Shown here in pieces: positions 12,431 through 23,350 of a DNA stretch of 64,000 nt; position 1 is the first letter of the stretch; every line of letters starts with the position of its first letter. The translations under genes were made by a program, and so were the position numbers. The stretch spans positions 17,259,749 through 17,323,748 of the forward strand of contig NC_047097.1 in NCBI RefSeq assembly GCF_902459505.1. Reading direction: 5' to 3'. A model generated the notes under the pieces. The model was not told where the DNA came from and ran no database searches. It saw only the letters and a list, made by a program, of their open reading frames with translations. The stretch is from Geotrypetes seraphini (taxonomy: Eukaryota > Chordata > Amphibia > Gymnophiona > Dermophiidae).

Positions 12431-13200
12431 TCTCCTTAAAGAATTAACAAAGACATTGTAGTGCACATCCAGACATCACTTTGTTAGTCACGGATTAGTG
12501 GAAGACCCTGGAGGATGCCTTTTGGGTAGCTAAGACTATGTCTAGGCTTTACCCCCATGGCTTCTGAATTTCAGCAGCTTTTTGTTCAGCTGTAGGTGGA
12601 TTCCACAGCTCAGATTACCAAACGTACCTCCTTACCTAGTGAAGGAGGCGTGATGCTAAAGGTAGATGTGGTCCTCAAAAGGCAATTTGAGATCCTGACT
12701 TTGGAGATGAAGGTTGCAGCAGCAGCCTTGTTTGTAGCATGGGCATGCCATACCACGTTATATCCGATTTTGGCACAAGGTGACTACATAATTTCCGCAG
12801 CTGGTGCTGGAGAGGATGGATTATGTGGCAGATGCCTTGTATGATATCATCAGAGTCATGAGCAAAGTTTCAACTTATGTTATTTCTGCTCGCAGAATGC
12901 TCTGGCCCAGGCAATGGGTAGGAGATTCAGCCTCCAAGCTACTTTGAACATGCTTCCCTTTAAAGGGCAGATGTTCTTTGGTTTAAACGGTATAGAAATT
13001 TTTAAAATAAATAAATAAAGGACTGGATAACCTTATGGCCAGCATGGCAGATCACTGCCCTAAGTCCTTGCCAGATAGACCGTGTGCCCCCAGAGGGGCC
13101 AATTGGGTTAATTTTCATGGCTCATGATGGTCTTGGCAATACCATGGAGGCTCCTATATGCAGAGATCCTTACAGGGATTCAGGTAGAGGTTTGGCAGTA
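12431..13200 (+). mobile_element. DIRS-like fossil, gag fragment
   Basis: Plus-strand pieces resemble the C-terminal part of DIRS gag: a helical stretch with ISARRMLWPRQWVGDSASK, then LPFKGQMFFG. Broken with several breaks and lacking ends, so an old internal piece of a subfamily different from the 26-kb copy. Confidence 0.6.
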
Positions 13201-13202
13201 CC

Positions 13203-13300
13203 AGATAATAATAATAATAATAATTTTCTTATATACCGCCATACCAAAAAAGTTCTAGGCGGTTCACAACATGGTGAGCTAATACATGGGATACAGATAT
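13203..13300 (-). mobile_element. L2-type LINE 3' tail
   Basis: An (ATA)n tract followed by TTATATACCGCCATACC and GTTCTAGGCGGTTCAC is the minus-strand 3' end of the L2 family also present at 44,200 and 55,050. It is inserted directly in DIRS gag debris. Confidence 0.8.
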
Positions 13301-13892
13301 GACCTCAAGGCTCTGAAATCAGGGTTTTGACTATTGGAGCAACCTTTTTTTTTTGTTCCTGCTTTTTCCCTGTAGATATATTTTAGATTATCAGGGTGAA
13401 CAATTTATATTTTTTGATCATAACCATTTGGAGAAATTCCTATTGAAACATGAAAAAAAAGGGTAAGTAAAACAGAATATGGATCTCACTTTATAGTTAG
13501 GATGCTAACTGGATTTCCATCAGGAATTATTTAATTTTAGTTTATCCTCATAAATCTGTCCTTGAAGTGGACTTTAAAATTAGTTTCTTTCTATCCTATA
13601 TAATAAAACGCTAGTCGCGCATTCTTGCCATTCTTGATCTATATGTCCGTGGCCGGCAAGAGTGCACATGCAAGCTTACAACGGCCCGCATTCACGTCTG
13701 GCTGGCTCCCTAAAGTTTTTCACGGTGGTGGCTCACCTGCCCCGCCTTCCTCTTCCTGCCAGTCTCAGCTGGGCTCACTCTTCCCCTCTTCCCTCTCCCC
13801 TGGCAGCCCTGAACCTGTTTTCCGTTCCCCGCCAGTCTCCTCCTCCAGCGGCTAATCCACTGTCGCCTCCGTCACTGTTCAGCACTCCCAAG

Positions 13893-13925
13893 ATGGCGGG
13901 ATCGCTGGTGGAGAGCGACGGGCCA
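13893..13925 (+). pseudogene. Possible captured first exon inside the Helitron
   Basis: Within GC-rich sequence the context CCCAAGATGGCG provides a good start. It gives MAGSLVESDGP and then CCA|GTGAGT, a consensus splice donor. CpG-rich sequence on both sides looks like a 5'UTR and the start of an intron. I cannot name the parent gene. It is more likely a transposon-carried copy than a working exon. Confidence 0.4.
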
Positions 13926-14368
13926 GTGAGTGGCGCGGCGGGGGCAATGCAGGTGGAGACTATCGGCCGCGGCGGCTGCAGAGGATCGTGAGAGGAGCTA
14001 CCGCAGGCACTTTTAAACTTTAAAAAAACCTTCCGCCACAGCAGGCCAGCCCTCGGGAAGGGAAGGGGGAGCCGAAAAAGAACGGGACATTAATTTGTGT
14101 GCTTCGGCTGGCTCTTCAGGCTGAGCCGAGTCAGTGCGGGGAATCGCCATCCTCCAGTGAGCCCATGCCACCTTATTTCGCTTCAGTTTCACGCGGCGGG
14201 TAAGAGCAGCAACAAAGCCCCTAAACCCCCCACATCGAAGGAAAGTAAAAAAAAAAAATAATAATAATAATAATAAGACACCATTTTGGAGTGGTCTTTA
14301 GCGGGTCCCCCCGGCACATGCCTAGAGTTTTGCATTGCTGTGTTTTGGAGAATGTCTCCTGGCTTTAT

Positions 14369-14508
14369 TAGGGTTATGATATGACTCCAGAAAAAGGAGG
14401 ATGGATTGAGACATCCAGGTTTTACTTCCATTGTTTCAATGGAAGTAAAACCTAGATGTTTCAATCCCTCCTTTTTTCTTTTTTTCTGAAGCCATATGAT
14501 AACCCTAG
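14369..14508. mobile_element. Palindromic MITE inside the Helitron
   Basis: Arms starting TAGGGTTATGATATGACTCC and ending TGAAGCCATATGATAACCCTA are complementary with a short centre near CCATTGTTTCAATGG. It must be younger than the Helitron copy or have been carried by it. Confidence 0.8.
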
Positions 14509-14510
14509 GG

Positions 14511-14935
14511 TGGTGGGGGAAAATGCTGCTACTGCTTCACAGGGACCTGGAGGGGAATGGAAATAATGCTGCTCCTTCTGCAAAGGAAAGTGGGGGGGGA
14601 GGGGAGAGAAGGGAATGGGGGGTGGTGGGGGAAAATGCTGCTACTGCTTCACAGGGACCTAGAGGGGAAGGGAAATAACACTGCTGCTTCTGCAAAGGAA
14701 AGTGTGGGGGGAGGGGGGAAGATGGAAATGCTGTTGCTGCTGCACATGGAAATGGGGTGAACATGCTGCATAGGGAAAAGGAAGGAAATAATGACAGACA
14801 GAGGGAGGGAGGGAGACAGACAGAAAGAAAGAAAGACAGAGTGGCAGGGAGAGGGACAGAAAGACAGACAGAGAAAGGGGGCAAGGGAGAGAGAGACACA
14901 CAGCGGGAGGGAGAGAGACAGACAGACATATTCTA
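14511..14935. repeat. 121-bp tandem (two copies plus part) and GA/GACA tract
   Basis: The unit beginning TGGTGGGGGAAAATGCTG recurs at about 14,511 and 14,632 with a third partial match, followed by a purine-rich (GACA/GAGA)n tract to about 14,930. Opposite-strand frames rich in Leu-Ser-Cys are artefacts. Confidence 0.85.
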
Positions 14936-15119
14936 GCACCTGTTAATGTAACGGGCTTACAGACTAGTTTGTAATATTTCTTGTAAAATATGTTTCACCA
15001 GTGTTATTCTTTTCATGTATATCTATACTTGATATCTATACTTGTATAATTTAAATTACTACATTAAAAAAAAGACATTTTCAATGCAAAATATGCTGCT
15101 TTCACCTATGCTACTTGTG

Positions 15120-15504
15120 TTCCCATGCGCATGCTCAAGGCCTTCTGGATCTCACCCTCTCCGAGATTCTCATGAGAATCTCGGAGAGGGTGAGATCCAG
15201 AAGGCCTTGAGCATGCGCAGATGCTTAAGGCCCAGCAGCAGCGCAGCAGAAAACCGGCGGCAGGCACTTTCTAACACTGTAACACCGGCAGCGCATGGGT
15301 AAGGACAGTGCCGGTCAGTGTGTGGGGAGGAGGGAGACGATTGTGAAGAGAGGAAGAAGTGCTGGTGGGCTCGGGGGGAGCAATACTGCCGGTTCCAGGG
15401 GTTGGGTGGGGGCTCGCAAATCGAGTCAATGCTTGGTTTGTGCGTTAGTTTGCTCGAGTGTTTTGCTCATCTTGCAAAAATACTCGCAAACCGAAGTTTG
15501 ACTG
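15120..15504. mobile_element. Tigger/pogo-like non-autonomous element containing a perfect palindrome
   Basis: The right end CTCGCAAACCGAAGTTTGACTG followed by TA fits a Tigger-like terminus with TA duplication (written here as CGCAAACCGAAGTTTGACTG). Relatives end at 24,399 (CCACTG) and 25,733 (ACCACTG, then TA), and share GGCCTTGAGCATGCGCAGATG inside (key part CTTGAGCATGCGCAGATG). The left boundary is not clear. Confidence 0.6.
15126..15219. repeat. 94-bp perfect palindrome
   Basis: Bases 15126-15172 and 15173-15219 are perfect reverse complements with no spacer (centre TTCTCATGAGAA). Such a structure can form a cruciform and is usually unstable in clones, so it is either very recent or kept by conversion. 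Confidence 0.93.
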
Positions 15505-15652
15505 TACTTAAGTGGACCAACACAGAAATAAATAATTTAATCTAAGTGTGATCTGAAGACTAGCATGCCTGCCTCTGAAAATTCTAGAAGATAATTTACT
15601 TCTGTACAGCAGAAAGGATGTTTAATGAAACTGTTTTCATATTCTCTTCTAG

Positions 15653-15710
15653 TGGACTCTGGGGAGGACCAGCTCCCATAAGAAAATTGCTGCATCTCGG
15701 CCTGAAATAA
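15653..15710 (+). CDS. SQOR: SQOR, terminal coding exon
   Basis: The acceptor is TTCATATTCTCTTCTAG. The exon completes an Asn codon (AA+T) and encodes GLWGGPAPIRKLLHLGLK followed by TAA at 15708-15710. The human end, GYWGGPAFLRKLFHLGMS, is closely similar (remembered, not searched). The intron before it holds an L2 fragment, a DIRS gag remnant, a Helitron and a Tigger-like element, so introns here grew by transposon load. Confidence 0.95.
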
Positions 15711-16215
15711 CAATGACAGCTTATTGGTATCTGTAAAGTGTTTGCTATACTATTTCCCTTTTCTGCTATCATAATCAAATTGTTAAAAGAACAATATGTT
15801 TTTAAGATGAACATAAGAATAGTTGAAATCATGTGATCATTATACTATCCCCAAGTGTGTACAGTAAACATTTGTAGAATTATATAAACAGTAAAATTAC
15901 TGAGTGATGGATGTTAACTGTCATTGAAAGTTCCTGATGTGGAGGGGGGGGGGTTAACCCAAGTATATTTTTGATATTCATAAATTATGATTTTCAAAAT
16001 TAAGTTCTAAGCATTATAGGCAGGTTGAAGAGAGGTAGATCCTTGAAGTGGATTTTTTAAATGTAATTTTTTTTACTACAAAAATGGTGTTTGATGCTGT
16101 ATATCCTTTTTTGAAAATCGAATTTATCCTAATATGTATTTTGTTTGTATTCTCTTGTCAAATTTATTGAACTGTTCTGTGCCTGTGCGCATGAATAAAT
16201 ACACAAAATAAATTT
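15711..16215 (+). terminator. SQOR: SQOR 3'UTR and polyadenylation signals
   Basis: After the SQOR stop the sequence is AT-rich and free of obvious repeats for about 500 bp. It contains AATAAA at 16194-16199 and again at 16207-16212, a plausible polyadenylation site just before about 16,230. No other gene uses this stretch. The cleavage position is inferred from the signals only. Confidence 0.6.
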
Positions 16216-16574
16216 ACTTCAGTGATCATGCCAAGTGGCCTATGCCAACTCTGTTTACTTGGAGAGATTTCAAGTTTTGAGCCATTTGATATGGACATTA
16301 GAGAGAACATATATAGGATGGCAGCAATTGTTTTCTATGGAAGAATTCATCTGGCGCTTCAGCAATCCTTGATTGAAATATGATAGGCTCTTGTTTTGAG
16401 CCCTGCTGTGAAATTAAGATGGAAATAACCTAAAACTCTCAGACAAATATTTTGACAAGTTCCTTCAGAAAAGCCCATCTTATTTAACTTGCCTTGTGGA
16501 ACTTTAGAATTAAAAATAAAACAGGAAGTGATCGAGCAGCAGTGATCTGAACAGGTGTCTCCTTTCAAACAATT

Positions 16575-16864
16575 TTCTGAGGTCTAAGGAGTGGGTGTTC
16601 TCCGGCGACAACGTAAGGAAGTTCTTCTTCACTCAGAGAGTGGTAGAAAACTGGAACGCTCTTCCGGAGTCTGTCGTAGGGGAAAACACCCTCCAAGGAT
16701 TCAAGACAAAGTTAGATGAGTTCCTGCTGAATTGGAACGTACGCAGGTAGGGCTAGTCTCAGTTAGGGCGCTGGTCTTTGACCAGAGGGCCACCGCGTGA
16801 GCAGACTGCTGGGCACGATGGATTACTGGTCTGACCCAATAGCGGCAATTCTTATGTTCTTATG
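16575..16864 (+). mobile_element. CR1-type LINE 3' end
   Basis: A frame reading FFTQRVVENWNALPES then VVGENTLQGFKTKLDEF is the end of a CR1/L2-type ORF2. It is followed by the tail ...GATTACTGGTCTGACCC and TTCTTATGTTCTTATG. It lies between SQOR and the NMRK2-like gene. A reverse copy of the same tail is at 61,515-61,645. Confidence 0.8.
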
Positions 16865-16865
16865 A

Positions 16866-18400
16866 GAAGCAGGCACACTTGTTGGTGAAGTCCTCTGACT
16901 GAGTTGTGCCGGTGCTCTCCCTTAGCTAGGTAAGCTTTTGAGCTTATTGGGCATGTGTAGGAATCCCTTCCCCTCAGCTTGTCAGTTTTTTCTTTGGCTG
17001 CTCCTGACAGGCCGCAGCTCTCCCCTCAAAAAAAAAAAAAAGGAAATTCATAGATAAATTTTATTTTAATATTGGGCTTCTTCCTTAGTAAAAAAAAAAA
17101 AAAACAACAATAGGAGGAACAGGAACTTTTGAATTCATAGTAAAAAAAAAAAAAAACCAACCCACCCCAAACCCCATCTTTTCCTTAAAAAAATAAATAA
17201 ATACTGGAAAGGAGACAAGTGCTTTAGTGTCCGAGTTTTTTAAAGCAGCGAACACTGCTCGACAACGACGCTGGTTCCTGCAACGGACGGCAGTTCGAGG
17301 ACAGTGGCTCTTTGCAGCAAAACTCCCAAGAAGGTGACGAAGCTGCCAATTGTGCCACTTGCTCCCTCCCCCCAGGGCCTTGTCACTGTACTGCAAAGGG
17401 AGGGAAGCCAATTGCCACCAAAGCCTTTAGAAAACAAAAAAAGCGGCAGGCTCAGCAGGCCATTGTAAAAAAAAACTCCCTGTGCTTGAACACTGCAGTA
17501 TTTCTTTGCTGCCGGCAGAATCAACAGCAGGAGCTCAACTTGTGAGGTAGAAGTGGCTGTATTTCTGAGGTTTCAGTGAAGGCTCCCGCAGGTTGTTTCG
17601 GCATCGTAGTCTTCTCCTGGTCTGACTCAGATGACTTCATCCTCGACTTCAGGTAACACTACAAAACCTATTAAAAGCCACTCCAAGTCAAAAAGGGGAG
17701 CTTCTCCATTTCCTCTCCTTCAAGACACTATTCCTACTAATTGTGTCTCTCCCGTCTTGTGTCGGATCCTCCTTCTCAAAGCACAGAGTCCATTTAGCTT
17801 GTTTCAAATTTTTTCCTACTCTTACAATGCTTTATGCAGGACAGCAGCCTCCTCCTACTCCTCCAGTTCTGGAGACCCAACAATGCTCAGCCCAAAATTC
17901 CTTCAGAGGACCCTTTAATACAACATGCAGACATGACCCTGGGGTCCTTGCACTCCCGTATGCTCTTCTCCATCTCAAGGTGCTCCTTGCCTTCCAGATT
18001 GGTCAGATCTGGATGCAGTTCCTAATTCAGACTTCCCTGCTTAGTCTTACTCAAGTGGTGACACCCACAGGCAGCAAGGATTTCCAAGCTATTCTTCAAT
18101 TGTGTAAAACTCCAGTAAAGGAGCTTGTTGCACTGCCAGTCCATCAAGTACTGCATGACCAGCAGTTAGTTGGAAAATGAAATATAAAATCCAAAAAGCT
18201 CCTGGCCCTGACCTTCAACGACCTCACCATTCAATGGTCTCAGAGTTGGCTACTAAAAAAGCTGACTTCAAAATCTCCATTAATTACGCCCTCTGGAAAA
18301 GAGCATCATCTCCTTGATTCCATAGGTTGCAAGGTCTATCAAGGGTCTATGCTTTCACGGTTGTTGATGGGGAACATCCCGTTATGAACATATTTCCCCC
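16866..18400 (+). mobile_element. DIRS-like fossil, leader and gag side
   Basis: It opens with CACACTTGTTGGTGAAGTCC, the terminal type also seen at 33,560, and passes several A-runs to a gag-like region (about 17,630-18,360). The recombinase and RT parts are missing. Broken, several breaks. Orientation plus. Confidence 0.6.
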
Positions 18401-18715
18401 AATTCTAAAAAGATTGCATTGGTTTCCAATCCATTTTCGGATTCAGTTTAAAATCTTGAAAATTGTTCAGCAGGGAATCTATGGCTCCTTGCCTATTTGA
18501 CAAAATGCCTTTCATTGTATACATCGTCCAGAGCACTGAGGTCAGAGAACCGTTGGTTACTTGACACAGGCAGCATGAATTCAATGTGTTATGAGCAGAC
18601 AAAGAAGTCATGTATTACTGGGCTCGTTCTCTGGAATGCCCTAACAGACATATTGAGATTTTGTGGCAACCAGCTACATTTTCAAAAACTATTACACTAA
18701 TTTTTTTTGCTCATG
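18401..18715 (+). mobile_element. L2-type LINE 3' fragment
   Basis: Plus-strand sequence resembles LHWFPIHFRIQFKILKIV then a decayed C-terminus of an L2 ORF2. Stops are present. Confidence 0.6.
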
Positions 18716-19736
18716 CATTTTTACATTAATTGTCCCTACATTGAGCAGATTTTGTTGAGACAGTATATGATAAAATAGCCTGGGAAAACCAGAGAACCCT
18801 CAAAAACAGAGATTTTAGGGGTGGGGTGGGGATAGGGCATGCAGGGAAACCACCTGAAAACCCCTTTTGAAAGAACCCTCAAAATTTCTGATTCAGTCTA
18901 TTAGCTGGTACTCACAGAAACATGTTCTGATAGGGGAAACACTGGAGCTAAAACAGCTCACAGGGATAACTTTGCCTCAACTTGCCGGAAAGCTGAACAT
19001 TGAATCTTCTGACTGCCCCACTGACTTCCACAGCTGGTCACCTCCACCACCCTCTGACACGCCGCTCAGCACACCTGTCGGAGGAACACAGTCCGGCTCC
19101 AATCCCAGGTGCGCCTCCACGGAACCACGCAGCCTGGGGTGAGTTAGCTCCTAAGGGAACAGTCCCTCAGTCCCGATCTGAACTGCATGCTGTCCTGAGG
19201 GCTTACTGACAAGCAGGAAACCCTTTAGAGACAGACTTTTCCCCAAAGGTCTGCAATCTCCTGCGGTCAGAGTTGTCCCCGCAGGGAACCTCCGCAGCAT
19301 GAGGGCAAAAACCGTGAGCACAAAGACTAAAATTACATAAAATAAAACTCAAGCAGAAAAGACAAGCTCCTAAAGCCTGGCCTGTAGGAAGAAAGACTGA
19401 TGTTTAAAGAACCAGTGACAGTGATGAGGTATGAGAGGGAGGGGTTTAAGTCTATGAAATTTGAGGCTTTCTACAAAGTCATGGCAGGTAGACGGAAATA
19501 ACCCACTGGTCCCAGAATAAAGTGAGATTGTACAAGAAGGAAGGTTTTTGTTCTCCTGCAATTTCATTTAAGAGCTTGTAAATCAATTGTACAGTAATAC
19601 AGAGTAGATGCAAAGAGTAAAATGTGCTTTGTGATTATGTTCACATACTACAAGCAATCTTTTATATCACCAAAATATACAACTGCCTAATCCTCCACAA
19701 ACATGGAATCAAGCTACAATTAAAAAAAGACCAACC
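18716..19736. other. Intergenic sequence, nothing recognised
   Basis: Between the 3' ends of SQOR and the NMRK2-like gene. The stretch 18,780-19,370 is moderately GC-rich with CT- and CAG-containing motifs and may be an unnamed repeat. No exon or RNA gene can be supported. Confidence 0.4.
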
Positions 19737-19958
19737 AATATTTTACAGGTGCTTTATTGATGTGGAGTGCTTTTTAGTAGAGAGCCATCCAGTTGCCAAT
19801 CCATTTATCTGAACAAAAAAACTTAAGAATAAAAAGACGCCCTTTGATCGCAAATTAAAACAGACACAAGCTGAAAAGATGAGTTTAAATAGGTAACACA
19901 TTATAACTTGCGACAGACATCTTTTTGTAGAAGAGAAGCTGAAGTGCGGCACTTAAAT
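19737..19958 (-). CDS. NMRK2-like: NMRK2-like, probable terminal exon (Ile-stop) with 3'UTR
   Basis: On the minus strand a strong acceptor (TTTTTTTTTTTACAG) is followed at 19958 by ATT TAA. Exon 7 ends in phase 0, so this adds one Ile and a stop, making a 208-residue protein. About 200 bp of unique AT-rich 3'UTR follow, ending with AATAAA at 19753-19758 and a T/GT-rich stretch after it. The fit of phase, acceptor and poly(A) signal is good, but only one residue is encoded. Another exon nearer 33 kb cannot be excluded. Confidence 0.55.
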
Positions 19959-20030
19959 CTGTAAAAAAAAAAAGGAAATTCAGTGTAAAATTAAAGTACT
20001 TAATTAAACAGATTGTTACTTAAGGCCCCT

Positions 20031-20150
20031 TTTACAAAGCTGTGGTAGTACTTTTCCCATGGCAAATGCACCAAAGCCCATAGGAATTGAATGGGCTTTG
20101 GTGCATTTGCCGTGGAGAAGTGCTAACACGGTTTTTAATAGGGGCCCTTA
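20031..20150. mobile_element. Palindromic MITE (GGCCCCTTTTACAAAGC family)
   Basis: Ends TAAGGCCCCTTTTACAAAG and AATAGGGGCCCTTA are complementary, with inner arms CACCAAAGCCCAT / ATGGGCTTTGGTG. GTTACT stands on both sides, a possible short target duplication. Relatives are at 33,010 and 43,060. Confidence 0.8.
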
Positions 20151-20233
20151 GTTACTTCCAGTAGGTTGTTGAAAGCTTCATAAAGCACAGTTACTTACTG
20201 TAACAGGTGTTATCCAGGGCAGGCATATATTCT

Positions 20234-20348
20234 TTTTTTAAAAAAAAAAATTTATTCTTTATTAAATTTTCAGTTCTTACAAAAGTGAAATATGACATAC
20301 TTGTCATAAATCTGAGAATTAAGCACTTATAAACATTCAGAAACAGTT
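20234..20348 (-). mobile_element. LINE 3' tail insertion with 10-bp target duplication
   Basis: A poly(T)/A-rich start and AATTTTCAGTTCTTACAAAAG are the 3' end of an L1/Tx1-type LINE, minus orientation. CATATATTCT flanks it (20224-20233 and 20349-20358), splitting the terminal repeat of the DIRS fossil. Confidence 0.8.
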
Positions 20349-21710
20349 CATATATTCTCACGTATGGGTGACGTCACCGATGGAGCCCCGGTATGGACCA
20401 CTTAAAAGTGCGTCACCATTTTAAGTCTTTAGAAAGTTTGCGATAGCCCGAACTGTGCATGCGTGAGTGCCTTCCCGCCTGACATAGGGCGCGCGGTCCC
20501 TCAGTTAAGATAAGCCAGCTAAGAAGCCAACCCAGGGAGGTGGGTGGGTTGTGAGAATATTTGCCTGCTGTTCCAGGATAACACATGTTAAGGTAAGTAA
20601 CTGTGCTTTATTCCAGGACAAGCAGGCAGCATATTCTCACGGATGAGTGACCTCCAAGCTAACAGAAATGGGACGGTGGGAGTGTTGGCCTCAGGAAAAT
20701 AAATTTTGTGATACAGATTGGCCGAAGTGCCCATCCCACCTGGAAAATTTCTCCAGACAGTAGTGAGAAGTGAAGGTATGAACTGAGGACCAGGTGGCAG
20801 CTTTACAGATTTCCTCAATGGGAGTAGATCTGAGGAAAGCCACAGAAGCTGCCATTACTCGAATTTTATGGGCTGTGACACAACTCTCCAGTGCCAGTCC
20901 AGTCTGAACATAACAGAACGAGATGCAGGCAGCCAGCCAGTTGGAAATTGTTCTCTTAGAAACAGGATGCCCCAACTTGTTTGGATCAAAAGAGATGAAC
21001 AGTTGGGGAGATGTTCGATGCGGCTTTGTCTGGTCAATATAACAGGCCAAAGCTTATTTACAGTCCAAAGTGTGCAAAGCGATTTCTCCTGGATGAGAAT
21101 GAGGCTTAGGAAAAAACACTGGTAGAACAATGGATTGATTGAGATGAAATTCAGTGACAACTTTTGGTAGAAACTTTGGATGGGTGTGCAGAACCCCTTT
21201 GTCATGATGAAAAACTGAAGGGTGGATCTGCCACCAACGCTTGTAACTCACTGACCCTCCTGGTAGAGGTGAGAGCAATAAGGAAGATTACCTTCCAGGT
21301 GAGAAACTTGAGATGAGCTGTGGCCATTGTTTCAAATTGGAAAGAACCACATTAAGGTCCCAGACTACAGGCGGAGGCTTGAGAGGTAGTTTCACATTGA
21401 AAAGTTCTTTCATGAATCTGCAGTAAGAGGTTTTCCCTCGATTGGCATGTGAAAAGCTGTAATAGCACTGAGATGAACTCTGATAGATGTGGACTTAAGA
21501 CCAGAGGCAGATAGGTGAAGTAGATAATCCAACACCAATTCCACTGCCAAGGAAGTTGGATCATGATGATGAAGATGACACCAGGAAGAAAACCTAGTCC
21601 ACTTTTGTTGATAACATTGCTGGTTTCCTGGATGCATCAAGGATTTGTCTAACAGGCTGAGAGAGATGTAAGTCAGATGGATTCAGCCCAAGAGAAACCA
21701 AGCTATAAGG

Positions 21711-21917
21711 CTGGGGTGTCCAACCTGTGGCCTTGTGAAGTATTTTGTGCAGCCCCGGTCGATGGCGATGCAGTGTTTTCCTCTGCTGCCCCTGGGTGTT
21801 TACCTTCTTGCTGGCTCCCTCCTCTGTCTTGCTGCAGAGTTTACACATTTGTGCAGCCCTAGAAACATTTTTTTCAGCCAGTGCGGCCCAGGGAAACTAA
21901 AAGGTTGGACACCCCTG
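21711..21917. mobile_element. hAT MITE inserted in the DIRS fossil
   Basis: Sister of the element at 4506: ends GGGGTGTCCAACCTGTGG and AGGTTGGACACCCCTG. Flanks CTATAAGG and CTGTAAGG are an 8-bp duplication with one change. It is younger than the DIRS copy. Confidence 0.85.
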
Positions 21918-22872
21918 CTGTAAGGTGTGATGGCAGGTTGGGATGCAGAAGAGATTCCCGATTCTGAGTAAGCAGAGTAGGAAATATTGGAAGAGGAATC
22001 GGTTCCCCGGAACTGAATTGAAGTAGAAGGGAGAACCAATGTTGTCTGGGCCACCGTGGAGCAATGAGAATCATGGTGGCTGCTTCTCGCTTGTGCTTGA
22101 ACAGAGTTCACAGCATGACAGTAATTGGAGGCAATGCATATAGAAAGAGGCCCATCCAATCCAGGAGAAAGGCATCTGCTTTCAGACAGAGAGGAGAGTA
22201 AAGTCTGGAGCAAAACTGAGGCAACTGGTGATTGTGAGGAGCTGCAAACAAGTCCACTTGTGGAGTGCCCCATTGAGCAAAGATGGACTGGAGAGTTGCA
22301 GAGTTGATAGTCCATTCGTGATGCTGAAGAATTCTGCTGAGGTTGTTCTAGGGAATTCTTCTCTCCTTGAATGTAGACAGCCTTTAAGAAAAGGTTGCGA
22401 ACCATTGCCCAAGTCCAGATTTTGGGGGGCTTCCTGACATAACAAGAGAGAGCCCGTGCCTCCTTGCTTGTTTATGTAGTACACTGCTATTTGATTGTCC
22501 GTGTGAAGGAGGAGGACTTGGGAGCAGAGAAGATGGAGGAAGGCCTTGAGGGCATAAAATATTGCTCTGAGCTCCAGGAAATTGATATGAAATTTCCACT
22601 CCTTGGCGGTCCATAGACCTTGGGTCTGAAGATTGTCCATATGAGCCCCCCCAAGCATAAGGGGATGCGTCCGTCGTAATGACCTTGTGATGAGGGGATA
22701 AGTGAAAAAGTAGACCTCTGCATAGATTGGAAGAGGTCATCCACCATCAAAGCGACTAAAGAAGAGATGATGTTGTGAGAGCTGATCCGTCGCTTGAGAC
22801 CCCTCACTAAAAGGTATCCTCTATGTGGGAAAAATTGGGAAAATCTCTCTTCTTCAGAATCACAGGGCATTG

Positions 22873-23085
22873 GAATAATCTTACTGCCCCACTACGGAAT
22901 CAGGGCTCCTTTCAACTATTCCGTAAACACCTGAAAACCAGGCTTTTCACAAAAATGTAATACTCTCCTCCCCCATACACTCGACCTCCAAACCCAATGT
23001 GTTATTTCTTCCTAGATTACACTCTTGTAAACCGTGCTGAGCTCTACAATTATGAAGAAAATATATGACAAATATATGACAATGT
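22873..23085 (+). mobile_element. L2/CR1-type LINE 3' tail
   Basis: CCGTAAACACCTGAAAACC and TGTAAACCGTGCTGAGCTC match the tail at 5431-5690. It is inserted into the DIRS fossil near its right end. Confidence 0.7.
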
Positions 23086-23350
23086 CACAAATCCGCGAAA
23101 GCGGGAAGGCAGCGAATAAAAAAGTTTCAACAGCCGTTGAAAAATGTGTCTTAGCTCCGCAGAAACTAAGAAACTGAGGGACCGCACGCCCTACGTCGGG
23201 CGGGAAGGCACTTGCGCATGTGCGGTTCGGGCTATCGCGAACTTTCTAAAGACTTAAAGTGGTAATGCACTTTTAAAGTGGTCCGTACCGGGGCTCCATC
23301 GGTGATCTCACCCATACGTGAGAATATGCTGCCTGCTTGTCCTGGGATAA

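Larger units (their letters stand above)
13594..14967. mobile_element. Non-autonomous Helitron with probable captured host sequence
   Basis: The 5' end is TCCTATATAATAAAACG preceded by A and the 3' end is ACAGACTAG followed by T, as Helitrons require (insertion between A and T, TC...CTAG). A 7-bp hairpin, CCTGTTA-ATG-TAACGGG (14939-14955), sits 12 bp before the end. The 5' end is close to that of vertebrate HeliBat-type families, from memory. The interior is not Helitron helicase: it holds a CpG-rich first-exon-like block (about 13,740-14,000), a palindromic MITE, a 121-bp tandem and a GA-rich tract. Confidence 0.88.
20184..23350 (-). mobile_element. DIRS fossil, internally deleted, with three later insertions
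   Basis: Same family as the element at 26-32 kb: the left terminal repeat begins AGCACAGTTACTTACTG, an internal complementary region lies at about 20,545-20,640, and the right end is CTTGTCCTGGGATAA at 23,350. Parts of the recombinase, methyltransferase-like, RNase H and RT regions remain on the minus strand; much of RT and gag is missing. Broken, many breaks, clearly older than the 26-kb copy. A LINE tail, a hAT MITE and an L2 tail have inserted into it. Confidence 0.85.

Noticed and set aside
14537-14939. Leu/Ser/Cys-rich frames that look like signal peptides
   Set aside because: Antisense reading of a GA/GACA tract and a 121-bp tandem repeat.
21800-22870. Open frames of 118-201 codons on the minus strand resembling proteins
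   Set aside because: They are pieces of the DIRS fossil at 20.2-23.35 kb, not host genes.
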